A stretch of 64,000 nucleotides of DNA from Microbulbifer halophilus (GCF_026183675.1 NZ_JAPIVK010000002.1:43765-107764), one strand, 5' to 3'; shown: positions 1 through 11,007, counted from the stretch's first letter. Notes: a model not told the origin generated them from the sequence alone. Translations and numbers: made by a program.

Positions 1-50
1 TTATCGGGCCTTGAACCAGAGCGTGAAAAGAATAGTGGAGTCGATGCGAA

Positions 51-162
51 GGCCCTGATACCGGGAGCTACTTGTGGGACTGTCCGCGAGAGGGACCTCG
101 CGGACAAGCCTACAGGGACGTATACACGGCGTGTCCCACAAGTAGCTCCCGGTAGCAGGGCC
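51..162 (+). repeat. Long-hairpin element, copy 1 (forward)
   Basis: The left arm (51-80) and right arm (133-162) are complementary at 29 of 30 positions and enclose a 52-bp core. The core opens with a perfect 10-bp inner hairpin (81-90 with 97-106, loop AGGGAC). The flank to the left (about 20-50, ending GATGCGAAGG) also flanks copies 4, 5 and 6. A GTGCCACAAA...GGGCG mini-palindrome follows at 202-240, in the same place as next to copies 4 and 5. The full unit therefore probably spans about 1-240 and may continue off the left edge. No gene is evident in 1-254. Confidence 0.85.
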
Positions 163-254
163 GCCACGGGGTTGGCTTAAAGGCACCAGATCGAGGTCTG
201 AGTGCCACAAATAAACAGGGCGACCCCAAAGGTTCCGCCCTGCCGCTCCCCAAC

Positions 255-1100
255 TTATTCAGCAGCCGTCTCAGCCTGCCACTCGAACAGGTTCATTTCG
301 ATGAAGAAGAAGGCCACCAGCCACAGGAAGGCGTCCCAGAAATCCAGGAAGCTGCCATTGACGCCCCAGTAGATGGCACATAGCAGCAGGGTGGAATACA
401 GCAGTACCTTGACGATCTGGCCGTAGCGCATGATCTTGTCGGACAGCTCGTGACGGAGCTGCAGCCACACCTCGAACGCCAGCAGGAACACCACCACCAG
501 CCAGGTGCCGGCGTTGATCACATCGGTCCAGGCCAGCCACCTGATCTCGCCCCAGGTCGCCGCGTCGCCGACGATCTTGGCGTCCGCCGGCCGCAGCATC
601 TGCGCATCCCCCAGGGCCGCGCAACTCTGCGCCGTCAGTGGCACATAGTCGTCCTGCTCGAGCACCAGCTTCCAGTCACCGCTGGCCGCCAGCTCACAGG
701 CGCTCTGCGCCATCGGCGCCAGATCGGTGAGATACACCATCTCCGCCACATAGCCGTAGAAAGAGTAAATGATGAAGACATAACAGAAAGCGGAAACGGC
801 ATTCAGCGACCACTTGACCCAGCCGCGGATCTTTTCGTCCGCGAGGACAAAGGTCTCCAGCTCGAATACCAGCAGCAACAGCACCCAGGCCAGGGTGTCG
901 ATGGAATCGTTGTAAGCCTCGATCACCTTGCCGAGCTGTACGCCGTCGGCAAAGACTGCACCGGCGGCGGCGTGATTTTCTACGAAGAAGGCGTAAACAT
1001 TGTACGCCAGCAACAGGTAGACAGCGTATTTGAATACCCGGAAGAGCAAATAACGGTTGACAGGGAACCCTGCCAAAGTGGCCACCTCGGACATCTGCAC
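255..1100 (-). CDS. Six-span membrane protein of unknown function
   Basis: I do not recognise this 281-aa protein. It has about six hydrophobic segments, near residues 19-40, 68-84, 97-120, 197-217, 230-250 and 255-275. A roughly 70-residue polar loop between the third and fourth carries two cysteines (in QSACEL and AQSCAAL) that could form a disulfide outside the membrane. The C-terminus is short and acidic. A second Met two codons in (MSEV) is an alternative start. It lies downstream of yhdP on the same strand, separated by 172 bp, and is followed by hairpin copy 1 rather than by an obvious terminator. An inner-membrane location is inferred; no function is claimed. Confidence 0.7.
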   Translation of the reverse strand: MQMSEVATLAGFPVNRYLLFRVFKYAVYLLLAYNVYAFFVENHAAAGAVFADGVQLGKVIEAYNDSIDTLAWVLLLLVFELETFVLADEKIRGWVKWSLNAVSAFCYVFIIYSFYGYVAEMVYLTDLAPMAQSACELAASGDWKLVLEQDDYVPLTAQSCAALGDAQMLRPADAKIVGDAATWGEIRWLAWTDVINAGTWLVVVFLLAFEVWLQLRHELSDKIMRYGQIVKVLLYSTLLLCAIYWGVNGSFLDFWDAFLWLVAFFFIEMNLFEWQAETAAE

Positions 1101-1272
1101 GGACCTCTGTTTGATTATTGTTTTACATCTCGTACACGGTCGGGCCGACCGCAGACAGGTCTAATATCGAATAATCATTCGGTTTTTGCAATACCCGACA
1201 CGGGATCGGTCGACGAAAAAACCGGAACTGGCGATCGGTTCGCAGCCGCGCCCGTCTGCCCCGGATTCGCGA

Positions 1273-4200
1273 TCACTGCCCGCCGGCCGCCGGCGCAGCA
1301 CTCGATTCCCGCTCCGGCCGACTGCCAGAGACTTCAGTCGGCGCCCGTGACTCTTCGTCTGGCGGCGGCTGCCGACGGGCCTCCGCCTCGGAACCCTGTC
1401 GCTGGGCGCCATCGCCGTCGAACAGCTTGTCGAAGCGTACCTGCGGCTCCTCCCAGTTGCCGCTGATGCGGTAACTGACACTGGCCATATTGTCCACCTG
1501 CTTCTTGAACGCCTTACTGATCAGGTAGACCCCGGCCGCCGCCGGCAGGCCACCGGCCAGCGCCGCCACCAGTGCCAGGTTGTTGCCCACCGGCAGCGTT
1601 GCCACCAGCGTCAGGTTCAGGTCCTCGCGTTTCAGATTGACCCGCCCGGCCATCTGCAGCTCACTGGTGGGCCCCTCCACCTGGATCGGCACCGCAATCA
1701 ACAACCGGCCATCGCCCTCGAAATAGACTTCGCCGCTCACCCGATCGAAGGCCATGCCGTTCTGGTAAAGATCGGAGAAATCCAGCCGCAGGCGGCGTGC
1801 CCAGGTGTCGAAATTGAACAGCGACAGCAGGCGCAGCAGCGCGGAACCGGCACTGTCGGTGGCGCGCAGGAAGCGGCCGTCGCGAATGTCGATCTTCAGT
1901 TCCCCGGACAACTGGTCCGCCGCTACCTGCGCCGGCGAGCCATCCCAATGCAGCGCCGTATCGAAAATGGCCGACTCGCTCTCGATCGCCGGCTCCTGTC
2001 CCCAGGCCCGCTGTACAGCGGCCAGGTCGTCCGCCAGCAGGCGACCGATGAACTGCGAGGACTCGGTGCCCTGCTCATCGCGACGCCAGACCAGCTGCGC
2101 GCCCAAGTCATTGTCGCGACCGCGGCCCTTCACTCGCACGCCTCGCGCGGCGCCGCGAATATCGCTGATCACCAGCCGCGACGCCGACGGCTGCAGGCGG
2201 AAGGACCAGCGGCCCAAATCCTCTTCGCCGACACGCAGGCTGTCGGTACTGAAATCCACCTGCGGCAACTGGGTGAAGTCGAAACCCGCCCAGGGATCGG
2301 CGTCTGCTTCGGTCTCCCCCTCTGCCGGGGACTCGCCGGGCGGCTCGCGCGCCGGCAATTGCAGGTGGCTGAGATCCATCTGCAGCGGTTCGGCCCCGTC
2401 CATAACGCCGCTCACGGTGCCCGCTGCCATCTCGCTGTCGAACTGCAAGCGCCAGTCCGGCCCCAGGCCGCGGCCGCGAATGTGGATATGCTCGATATCC
2501 GTCGCCCCCAGCCGCAGCCGGTCGGTACTCAGGTCCAGCCTGATCGGCAACGACTTGCCGAGATCCGCGGCGGCGACACCGCCGTTGTCGTCGCTCCCAT
2601 TCTTCTGCTCCCCGAAAACCTGCAGCAGCTCGCGCCAGCGCGGCAGATCGATCTGGGACAGATCGCCGGTGATCGCCAGACCCCGCTCTTGCGGCAACCC
2701 GGCCTCGGCATTGAGCGCGATAGCGGCCCGGTCCACGACACCGTCCACCTGCCAGAACTGGCCCTGCAGGTGCTCGCCGTAACTGAGATTGAACAGGCTG
2801 CCCTGCTCGCCGATCGGCACCCGCAGCACATAGCGGCTTTTTTCGTCCGCCACCTTGCCCAGCGGCGCCGGCAGGTCGACTTCGACACCCTCCAGGTCGG
2901 ATGTCATTTCGAAGACGGCCGAATAGGGTTTTTCCCTGCCGGGCGCGGGAATCGTCACCAGTGCCCGATAGTCGAAGACACCGTCCAGCCAGGCCAGCTC
3001 GGGGCGGCCACTCCAGTCCTGTACCGCGTCGATGCTGTTGCTGCCGTCAATGATGACCTGGGTGTCGCGCTCTTCACCCTCGCCGATATGCTCGATACGC
3101 GCCTGCAGGCGACGCTCCCAGAGCTCGCCGTTCAATCGGGTACCAGCCAGGCCATTGTCGCTGTCGTAGTGCACGCGCCCGTTCAGGCCGTCGATATCCA
3201 GGCGCAGATTGTCGAGGCGCAGGTGGCCACCCCGCAGGTCCAGCTCGACGCTCTGGCGCTTCGGCAGCTCGGCGCCGCCCAGTGGCTGGGACAGTGTCAG
3301 GTCGCCATTGATGTGGCCGTCCAACTGCCAGTCGTCGAAGGCGCCGCCCAGCCGCTCGCGCAGCGGCGACTCGCGCAGCAGCTTCAGGCCATCCGCTGCC
3401 GGCCCCTCCAGGCGAGCGCGCACGCCCAACAGGGAGCCGTCGCCCGCGGGGCTGGGAGTCACGCCTACCTCGATATCCCGGGCATCGATATTCCACAGTT
3501 TCGCCGCCTCGGCGTTGACCAGCACATTGCGATCGTTGACCAGCAGGCGCGCGTCGACATCCCGCGCTGCCGGCCAGCCGGGGGCATAGTCCAGCGCGCC
3601 GTCGGTCACATCCGCCGTCAGCTGCACCGTCTGCCGCTCGGGATGGTCCCCCAGGGCCAGGAATTCGGGATCCTCACCCTCGCGGTAGTGGCTGCCGCGG
3701 TAGACGAAACCGGCGCGCGATACCCGGCCCGGGTTGTCGCTGCCCAGGCCGTCCGACAGCCAGCGGCGCAGATCGTCGCCGACGGTGAAAGGCACCAATT
3801 GCCCCTGGGCGGAGACGGGCGCATCGCGCAGCCCCAGCGCCAGGGTGAACTCGGCCGGGCGGGTACGGGGTATGAAGGGCAGCTGCAACAGGAACTGGCC
3901 GCTGATATCGCCCAGTTCGCCAGTCAACCTCAGCGGGCCGGAGTGGACCTCCACGGCGTTGTTTTCGCGATCCACCTGCCAGGCGACGGTACCGCCGGCG
4001 CGGGCAAATTCAAACGCATCTTCATACAGTTTGGGGAAACGGACACGGAGGCCATCGCCGCCGTCCAATTGCAGGAAACCGTCGCGACCACGCATTTCCA
4101 GGTAACCATTCAACCCCTGCACCGCGGGGGCACCGCGGTGGGCGGCGGCCGTCAGGTCGCGCAGGTTGGCGCTCAGCGCGATGTCGCCATCGGCGTCCCG

Positions 4201-5463
4201 GACAAACTGCACCCGCTCGAGGCGACCGGACGGCTTCAGGGCGCGCAGCCACTCGTCCGCTGGGCCTTCCAGCAGTGCCACCCGCTCCAGGATCCGGCTC
4301 CAGGCGCCCAGCTCGATACTGTCCACTGCGAGCTGCAGGCCACTCTGCGCACTGCTGCGCGCCTGCAGGTTAAGTGGCGGCACCGGCAGGTCGCGCCAGT
4401 CCAGTTGGATATTCTGCAGCGCCAGCCGCCAACTGCCGCCGGGCTGCCAGCGACCGGAGAGATCCCCGGACAGGTCCCGCAGGGGCCCGAGCAACGATGG
4501 CTCGGCTTTTTCCTCCCCGCCTTCCCCTTCGTCCGGCTTCTCCGGTCCGGCCTCTGCCGCCACCTGGGCGAGGTTGAGGCGGCCGCGCAGCCGGTAGCCG
4601 CTGTCGCTATCGCTGTGCAGCCAGAGGCTGCCGCGGGCCATCTTGCGGCCGCGCCAGTGGTATTTATCCGGCAGCGGTGTCAGTTGGTGCAGCAGCGCGA
4701 TGGTGTCCGCGTCCACCAGCAGGTCGTTGAGCTGCACATAGCCGTCCAGGGAAAAGTCGTCGCGGTCGCGCGGGTTGCCGCGCCCCTCCAGCACCAGGCG
4801 CAGCGTCTCGCCCTGCCCTGGCGTCACCTGGCCGACGGCAACGCCGGGGGCGATGAAGGCGCGGGCGGTGAGGCGGTGGAAGCCGCCGGCGTTTTCCAGT
4901 TGGATCTGCGGCAGGTTCATCTCCGCGCTCTCGCCGTCGGCGAGACGCAGCCGGATACTGGCGTTGCGCACCTGGACCCTGGGGCCCAGCTGGAAGATGC
5001 GCGCCGGGTCGCCGAGACGCCCACTGGCGGCGCCTTTTTCTTCCGGCGCGGTTTCCGCCCCGGGGGGAAAGCCCTCGATATGCCAGCCGCCGTTTTCGGT
5101 GCGGCTCAGTTCGGCGGAAAAATCCCGCACCTGCAGGTTTTTCCACACCAGTTCGCGGTTCCACAGGCTGGCGAGCAGATCCAGGTGAAACAGGCCGTAG
5201 CCCATATGCACTTCGCCGCCCTCTCCCAGGCGCAGCTCGTCCAGCCGCAGCGCCACTTCCAGCGCCTGCCAGCGCAGCGACAGCCGCTCCATCTGCACCG
5301 GCACGCCCAGGCGCTCCGAGAGCCAACCGCTGATCTGCGGCCGGTAGTCCTCCACCAGCGGCGACAGCATGCGGCCGGTCTGCACCAGGATGGCGAGGCA
5401 GATGACCAGGATCACGGCCAGCAGCCAGAATTTGCGCGCGAGCCAGCGCAGTGCCCCCATCAC
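1273..5463 (-). CDS. yhdP: YhdP, AsmA-like phospholipid-transport protein
   Basis: This 1396-aa protein has a single N-terminal membrane anchor (about residues 10-30) followed by a very long periplasmic region of alternating beta-strand character. That matches the DUF3971/AsmA-like architecture of YhdP. Together with TamB and YdbH, YhdP is known to bridge the periplasm and move phospholipids to the outer membrane. The AsmA-like C-terminal part (LRLLSLFNFDTWARRLRLDF, then LPVGNNLALVAALAGGLPAA) is clear. The last 70 residues are a low-complexity Glu/Arg/Pro/Ala tail. The gene ends the mreBCD-maf-rng-yhdP series, as in E. coli, 72 bp after rng. Start: MMGAL, with either Met usable. E. coli YhdP is about 1270 aa, so this one is somewhat longer. 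Confidence 0.93.
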   Translation of the reverse strand: MMGALRWLARKFWLLAVILVICLAILVQTGRMLSPLVEDYRPQISGWLSERLGVPVQMERLSLRWQALEVALRLDELRLGEGGEVHMGYGLFHLDLLASLWNRELVWKNLQVRDFSAELSRTENGGWHIEGFPPGAETAPEEKGAASGRLGDPARIFQLGPRVQVRNASIRLRLADGESAEMNLPQIQLENAGGFHRLTARAFIAPGVAVGQVTPGQGETLRLVLEGRGNPRDRDDFSLDGYVQLNDLLVDADTIALLHQLTPLPDKYHWRGRKMARGSLWLHSDSDSGYRLRGRLNLAQVAAEAGPEKPDEGEGGEEKAEPSLLGPLRDLSGDLSGRWQPGGSWRLALQNIQLDWRDLPVPPLNLQARSSAQSGLQLAVDSIELGAWSRILERVALLEGPADEWLRALKPSGRLERVQFVRDADGDIALSANLRDLTAAAHRGAPAVQGLNGYLEMRGRDGFLQLDGGDGLRVRFPKLYEDAFEFARAGGTVAWQVDRENNAVEVHSGPLRLTGELGDISGQFLLQLPFIPRTRPAEFTLALGLRDAPVSAQGQLVPFTVGDDLRRWLSDGLGSDNPGRVSRAGFVYRGSHYREGEDPEFLALGDHPERQTVQLTADVTDGALDYAPGWPAARDVDARLLVNDRNVLVNAEAAKLWNIDARDIEVGVTPSPAGDGSLLGVRARLEGPAADGLKLLRESPLRERLGGAFDDWQLDGHINGDLTLSQPLGGAELPKRQSVELDLRGGHLRLDNLRLDIDGLNGRVHYDSDNGLAGTRLNGELWERRLQARIEHIGEGEERDTQVIIDGSNSIDAVQDWSGRPELAWLDGVFDYRALVTIPAPGREKPYSAVFEMTSDLEGVEVDLPAPLGKVADEKSRYVLRVPIGEQGSLFNLSYGEHLQGQFWQVDGVVDRAAIALNAEAGLPQERGLAITGDLSQIDLPRWRELLQVFGEQKNGSDDNGGVAAADLGKSLPIRLDLSTDRLRLGATDIEHIHIRGRGLGPDWRLQFDSEMAAGTVSGVMDGAEPLQMDLSHLQLPAREPPGESPAEGETEADADPWAGFDFTQLPQVDFSTDSLRVGEEDLGRWSFRLQPSASRLVISDIRGAARGVRVKGRGRDNDLGAQLVWRRDEQGTESSQFIGRLLADDLAAVQRAWGQEPAIESESAIFDTALHWDGSPAQVAADQLSGELKIDIRDGRFLRATDSAGSALLRLLSLFNFDTWARRLRLDFSDLYQNGMAFDRVSGEVYFEGDGRLLIAVPIQVEGPTSELQMAGRVNLKREDLNLTLVATLPVGNNLALVAALAGGLPAAAGVYLISKAFKKQVDNMASVSYRISGNWEEPQVRFDKLFDGDGAQRQGSEAEARRQPPPDEESRAPTEVSGSRPERESSAAPAAGGQ

Positions 5464-5535
5464 CAGGGCCCCCCGCAGGCGCGCAGCGACGCCGTCCGCG
5501 ATACCCGCGGCCGGCGATCGGCAAATTTGCAGACG

Positions 5536-7026
5536 TCAGACCAGAACAATGTCGTACTGCTCCTGGTTGTAGATGGGCTCCACCTGGAACTGGATCGGCC
5601 GCCCGATAAACTCCTCCAGATCGGCCACGTTGGCCGATTCCTCGTCCAGCAGCAGGTCGATCACCACCTGGCTGGCGAGCACCATGATCTTTTCGCTGTC
5701 GTAGGCCCGCGCCTCGCGAATGGTCTCGCGGAATATCTCGTAGCAGGCGGTCTCCGGGCTCTTCAGGGTGCCGCGCCCGCCGCACACCGGGCAGGGTTCG
5801 CACAGGAACTGGCCCAGGGATTCCCGTGTGCGCTTGCGGGTCATTTCCACCAGCCCCAGCTCGGACACGCCGGTAATGCTGGTCTTGGCGTGGTCCCGAT
5901 CCAGCGTCTTCTCCAGGGTGCGCAGCACCTGGCGCTGGTGCTCGGTATCCTTCATATCGATGAAGTCGATGATGATGATGCCACCCAGGTTGCGCAGGCG
6001 CAGCTGGCGGGCGATGGAGGTGGCCGCCTCGAGGTTGGTCTTGAATATGGTTTCTTCGAGGTTGCGGTGGCCGACGAAGGCGCCGGTATTCACGTCGATG
6101 GTGCTCATGGCCTCGGTCTGCTCGACGATCAGGTAGCCGCCGGATTTCAGCGTGACCTTGTTGTGCAGCGCCTTGTGGATCTCCTCCTCGACACCGTAGA
6201 GATCGAACAGCGGCCGCTCGCCGGGATAGTGTTCCAGGCGCCCGGCAATCTCCGGCGCATACTTGCCGGCAAACTCCGCCGCATGGCCGTGGGCCTCGCG
6301 GGAATCGATGCGGATCTTCTCCGTGTGCGGCCGCGCCAGGTCGCGCAACGCGCGCATGAACAGCGGCAGGTCCTCGTAGATCACCGACGGTAGCGGACGC
6401 GACTTGATACGGTTTTCGAGTTCGCTCCAGAGTTTGTACAGGAAGGGGATATCGCGCAGGAGCTCGTCCTCGCTGACACCCTCAGCCACGGTGCGCAGGA
6501 TGAAACCGCCGTCGCCGCTCTGTCCCTCGCCCTCCAGGGTGGCCGCGGCCTGTTCCACCAGTTCACGCAGGCGTTCGCGCTCGCCGCCGTCCTCAATGCG
6601 GTTGGAAATGCCAATATGGCGCGTCTGCGGCATATAGACCAGATAGCGGGCAGAGACCGACAGGTGCGTGGTCAGGCGGGCGCCCTTGCTGCTGATCGGG
6701 TCCTTGACCACCTGCACCACCAGCGACTGCCCCTCGCGCACCAGCGCGCGGATATCCGCCACTTCCGCCGGCTCGCGGGACTCCATGCCCTCCTCGTCCA
6801 GCGGCGCGATATCCGAGGCGTGGATAAAACCGGCCCGCTCCAGACCGATATCGACAAACGCCGCCTGCATGCCCGGCAGCACGCGCACCACCTTGCCCTT
6901 GTAGATATTGCCGACGATACCGCGGCGGGCGCTGCGTTCCAGGTAGACTTCCTGCAGCACGCCGTTCTCCACCAGCGCGACGCGGGTTTCCATGGGCGCG
7001 ACGTTGATCAGCAGTTCTTCGCTCAC
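5536..7026 (-). CDS. rng: Ribonuclease G
   Basis: RNase G is an endonuclease of the RNase E/G family that matures 16S rRNA 5' ends and cuts some mRNAs. The 496-aa length is typical. An N-terminal S1 domain (about residues 39-130) is followed by the DNase I-like catalytic region. The metal-binding aspartates are visible as D311 in STIDVNTG and D354 in IIIIDFIDM. The zinc-link cysteines are C412 and C415 in CPVCGGRG. No RNase E-type C-terminal scaffold is present. The start codon overlaps the last 4 bp of maf, so the two are almost certainly translationally coupled; yhdP follows after 72 bp. Confidence 0.97.
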   Translation of the reverse strand: MSEELLINVAPMETRVALVENGVLQEVYLERSARRGIVGNIYKGKVVRVLPGMQAAFVDIGLERAGFIHASDIAPLDEEGMESREPAEVADIRALVREGQSLVVQVVKDPISSKGARLTTHLSVSARYLVYMPQTRHIGISNRIEDGGERERLRELVEQAAATLEGEGQSGDGGFILRTVAEGVSEDELLRDIPFLYKLWSELENRIKSRPLPSVIYEDLPLFMRALRDLARPHTEKIRIDSREAHGHAAEFAGKYAPEIAGRLEHYPGERPLFDLYGVEEEIHKALHNKVTLKSGGYLIVEQTEAMSTIDVNTGAFVGHRNLEETIFKTNLEAATSIARQLRLRNLGGIIIIDFIDMKDTEHQRQVLRTLEKTLDRDHAKTSITGVSELGLVEMTRKRTRESLGQFLCEPCPVCGGRGTLKSPETACYEIFRETIREARAYDSEKIMVLASQVVIDLLLDEESANVADLEEFIGRPIQFQVEPIYNQEQYDIVLV

Positions 7027-7706
7027 GCTTGGTCCCTCCCGCCCGGGGCCGTTTCATCCCCGTTCAGGGCTGTTTTATCCCCGCTCAGGGCTGTCGCCTG
7101 CGTCGTCCAGTAGGGAATCGCCGCTTTCTCCAGCATCGACACCAGCGCTTCCAGCGGCAGGCCCACCACATTGCTGTAGCTACCGCTGATGGATTCCACC
7201 AGCGCCGCTCCAAAGCCCTGGATGCCGTAACCACCGGCCTTGTCGGCAGGTTCGCCGGTGCGCCAGTAGGCCTCGATCAACTGCCTGTTGAGATGACGGA
7301 AACGCACCCGGGTTTCCACCAGCTGCTCGAACTGGCGCCCGTCGCCGCGCAGGCAGACGGCAGTCAGTACCGCGTGCTCGCCGCCGGACAGGGAGTGCAT
7401 CATGGATTCAAAATCGGCGAAGTCCCGCGGCTTTTCCAGCACGCGAGTACCAGCCAGTACCAGTGTGTCGGCGCCCAGGGCCCAGAGGCCATCGGCGGGC
7501 CCAGCGGCCAATTCCAGCCCGGCCGCGGCCTTGCTCCGCGCCAGGCGCGAGACATAGTCGCGAGCCCTCTCGTCCGCGCCCTGCGATTCCGGCACCGAGG
7601 GAGCACGGCTGGTAAAAGGCACACCGAGCTGCGCCAGCAGTTCCGCGCGGCGCGGCGAGCCGGAGGCCAGGAGAAGTCGACTGTGGGGGGCTGGGGTATT
7701 TGACAC
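7023..7706 (-). CDS. maf: Maf-family nucleotide pyrophosphatase (YhdE type)
   Basis: Maf proteins hydrolyse dTTP, UTP and modified nucleotides to monophosphates; this position in the operon corresponds to E. coli YhdE. The phosphate-binding N-terminus [13 protein letters not shown] is intact, followed by GADTLVLAG and the conserved [10 protein letters not shown] block. The family core ends around residue 198. The last 25-30 residues are an extension containing a seven-residue unit repeated twice ([14 protein letters not shown]), encoded by a 21-bp tandem repeat at 7051-7092. The gene overlaps rng by 4 bp. A TATAAT match at 7741-7746 on the minus strand lies 35 bp upstream, but I see no matching -35, so an internal promoter is only possible. 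Confidence 0.95.
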   Translation of the reverse strand: MSNTPAPHSRLLLASGSPRRAELLAQLGVPFTSRAPSVPESQGADERARDYVSRLARSKAAAGLELAAGPADGLWALGADTLVLAGTRVLEKPRDFADFESMMHSLSGGEHAVLTAVCLRGDGRQFEQLVETRVRFRHLNRQLIEAYWRTGEPADKAGGYGIQGFGAALVESISGSYSNVVGLPLEALVSMLEKAAIPYWTTQATALSGDKTALNGDETAPGGRDQA

Positions 7707-7829
7707 TGTACTGCTTATTGTTGGTTCGGGTCGGCCACCGATTATAGCGCTATCGATCGAAAAATGATCGGTCTTTACCTGCCTTTACGCTCGAATCGGG
7801 CGCCGGATTGCGACCGGCTGGTCTCCACT

Positions 7830-8312
7830 TTACCTGACCTGCAGTCGGCCGGCCATCAGGCCTAGCCAGGGCGCCACCCAGGGCCAGAGTAGCGCGCTGG
7901 TGATGGCGGGCCACAGGAACGTCAGGCCCGGCACCGGCTTGCCCGCCAGGCCGTGCACCCAGTTGCCCACCACCTGGTTGATGCCCACGAGGATGAATAC
8001 CCACATCAGTTGCTGGGCGGGGTTGAAGGCCCGGGTGCGCTGGTAGGTGAGCAGGCTGAAATAGGCCAGCACCCCCAACGCCAGGGCGTGAGTGCCGATC
8101 GTCGCACCGGTGACCAGGTCCTCGAGTAGGCCCACCAGCCAGGCGAAACCGACACCGAGGTTCTGCGGCATCCGCGTAATCCAGAAGATTACCAGCAGCG
8201 CAGTGAAAGAGGGGCGGAACCACAACCAGTTGTGCGGCAGCGGCATCACCGCCAACAGCAGCGCCAGCAGTACCGTGACGGCGATAAACCAGCGGTTATT
8301 CGCTTCCACGGT
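7830..8312 (-). CDS. mreD: MreD, rod-shape membrane protein
   Basis: MreD is the integral membrane partner of MreB and MreC in the elongasome. The protein is almost entirely hydrophobic, with five or six spans and the family segment NLGVGFAWLVGLLEDLVTG. I chose the GTG start (VEANNRWF), which gives 160 aa, the usual length, and a 17-bp overlap with the end of mreC. An in-frame ATG at 8366 would add 18 polar residues (from MKSATAKTA) read out of frame through mreC, which is less likely. A 123-bp gap separates it from maf. Confidence 0.9.
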   Translation of the reverse strand, partial: TVEANNRWFIAVTVLLALLLAVMPLPHNWLWFRPSFTALLVIFWITRMPQNLGVGFAWLVGLLEDLVTGATIGTHALALGVLAYFSLLTYQRTRAFNPAQQLMWVFILVGINQVVGNWVHGLAGKPVPGLTFLWPAITSALLWPWVAPWLGLMAGRLQVR

Positions 8313-9180
8313 CCCGCTCTCTCTCGATGCTGTCGGCGGCGCCGTTTTCGCTGTCGCGCTCTTCAATCACCGCCAGCACGAAGCGGCTGCGATTCATGCG
8401 ACCGCGCGGCTGTACCTCGGCCTCGACGAAGGCCCGGCCCGGGTCGCGCTGCACGGAGATGACCTCACCTACCGGATAGCCGTCCGGGAAACGCCCGCCG
8501 AGGCCGGAGCTGAGCAGCAGGTCGCCCTCGCGGATATCGCTGGTATTGGCCAGGTGTCGCAGTTTGAGACGGTACAGGTCACCGGTGCCCTCAGCCACGG
8601 CACGCACACTGTTGCGCAGTACCTGTACCGGGATGGCGTGGCTGGCGTCGGTGATCAGCAGCACGCGGCTGGCGGAGTCGCCGGCCTCGATCACCTGCCC
8701 CAGCAGGCCGCTGGCATCCATGATCGGCGTACCCAGCCCGACACCGTCGTCGCGGCCCTTGTCGATCACCAGCACGTGTTCGAGCGGGTCCGGCGATACG
8801 CCGATGATCTGCGCCACCAGTACCCGTTCGTCGACGGCGTCCGCCGAGTTCATCAGTTCCTTGAGCTGGGTATTCTCGGCCTTCAAGGCGGCCAGCAGCT
8901 GGCTGCGTTGCTCCAGCAGCAGTACCTGGCGCTTGAGGCGGCCGTTTTCCTCCAGCAGCTCTTCGCGCGTGCGCAACTGCTCCCCGGCCCAGTCGCCGAC
9001 GCGCTCGGGGGTGTCGGTAATCCAGTAAAAGGGAGCCACCAGCCCGGTGACGCGCTCGCGCAACGGCTGCAGCCAGTCGGTATAGATGCCGATTACAATC
9101 AGTGCCGCCGCCACCAGGCCCAGCACAAGGATGCGGGATTCCGGCGAGGGGCCGCGGGTAAATAGCGGTTTGATGGGCAG
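8296..9180 (-). CDS. mreC: MreC, rod-shape determining protein (non-ATG start)
   Basis: MreC is a bitopic periplasmic protein that links MreB to the peptidoglycan elongation machinery. A single N-terminal membrane span (LVLGLVAAALIVIGIY) is followed by a coiled coil (about residues 60-100, LLEENGRLKRQVLLLEQR) and the beta-barrel domain (VIGVSPDPLEHVLVIDKG, then SGLGGRFPDGYPVG). The first conventional start is a GTG at 9126, inside the membrane span. Upstream in the same frame the DNA still encodes PIKPLFTRGPSPESRI, which is the conserved N-terminal motif of MreC. I therefore place the start at an in-frame CTG at 9178-9180, just after a GGGGG run, the only plausible initiator I can find there. 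The start is uncertain; the identity is not. Confidence 0.92.
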   Translation of the reverse strand: MPIKPLFTRGPSPESRILVLGLVAAALIVIGIYTDWLQPLRERVTGLVAPFYWITDTPERVGDWAGEQLRTREELLEENGRLKRQVLLLEQRSQLLAALKAENTQLKELMNSADAVDERVLVAQIIGVSPDPLEHVLVIDKGRDDGVGLGTPIMDASGLLGQVIEAGDSASRVLLITDASHAIPVQVLRNSVRAVAEGTGDLYRLKLRHLANTSDIREGDLLLSSGLGGRFPDGYPVGEVISVQRDPGRAFVEAEVQPRGRMNRSRFVLAVIEERDSENGAADSIERERDRGSE

Positions 9181-9282
9181 ACCCCCGTCTACAGGTCAGT
9201 TCAGTGTGTTGTTGTTATCGGATTTGTGGCCCGGTGTCGACTTTGGCATCCCTCTCAGGTGCCTGTAAGCGGAGATCCGGGC

Positions 9283-9394
9283 GGCACTGCTGCCGGTGGC
9301 CCTTTGCGGGACACGCCGTAAATACATCCCTGTAGGCTTGTCGGCGAGGTCCCTCTCGCCAACAGTCCCGCAAAGGGCCACCGGCAGCAGTGCC
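9283..9394 (-). repeat. Long-hairpin element, copy 2 (reverse)
   Basis: The arms 9283-9312 and 9365-9394 are perfect 30-bp complements around a 52-bp core. The core is the reverse complement of the copy 1 type: its end begins ACGCCGTAAATAC and its inner hairpin lies next to the right arm. The element sits inside the mre operon, between mreC and mreB, and pairs tail to tail with copy 3. Confidence 0.88.
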
Positions 9395-9474
9395 TTAGCT
9401 TTGTACTTTCGCAGTTCTTTTCACACTCTTCATCCACGATCAGGGTGGGTAGAACACGAAAGTCCAATGCAAAA

Positions 9475-9586
9475 GCCCTGGTACCGGGATTCATTTGCGG
9501 GACTGTCTGCGAGAGGGACCTCGCGGACAAGCCCCCATGGATGGGTTCACGGCGTGTCCCGCAAATGAATCCCGGTGCCAGGGCCG
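9475..9586 (+). repeat. Long-hairpin element, copy 3 (forward)
   Basis: The arms 9475-9504 and 9557-9586 match at 28 of 30 positions around a 52-bp core that begins TGTCTGCGAGAGGGACC. Its stem middle (GGATTCATTTGC) differs from that of copy 2 (GGTGGCCCTTTGC), although both stems are self-complementary. It lies 80 bp from copy 2 and 35 bp downstream of the mreB stop codon. Any mreB-mreC transcript must contain both hairpins. The whole 9181-9621 gap is explained by the two elements and their tails. Confidence 0.88.
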
Positions 9587-9621
9587 TCTCGGGACCTGCT
9601 AACCAGGTACGAACCCGAGCG

Positions 9622-11007
<1,386 letters not shown>

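Noticed and set aside
1-210. A short minus-strand open frame at the left edge
   Set aside because: It is read entirely through hairpin copy 1 and its flanks. Similar peptides appear in other copies, so it is a repeat artefact.
1948-6393. A 1481-codon open frame on the plus strand
   Set aside because: It lies antisense to yhdP and rng, both clearly real. Long antisense frames are expected in GC-rich DNA, and the translation is Gln/Ala/Arg-rich without domains.
7741-7746. Internal promoter before maf
   Set aside because: The TATAAT is perfect, but no -35 of any quality lies 16-18 bp upstream. It is mentioned only in the maf entry.
51-9586. Calling the hairpin family ordinary REP/REPIN sequences or a CRISPR-like array
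   Set aside because: The copies are widely scattered, not an array. The conserved part is the core rather than the ends, unlike REPINs, and no spacer-repeat periodicity exists.
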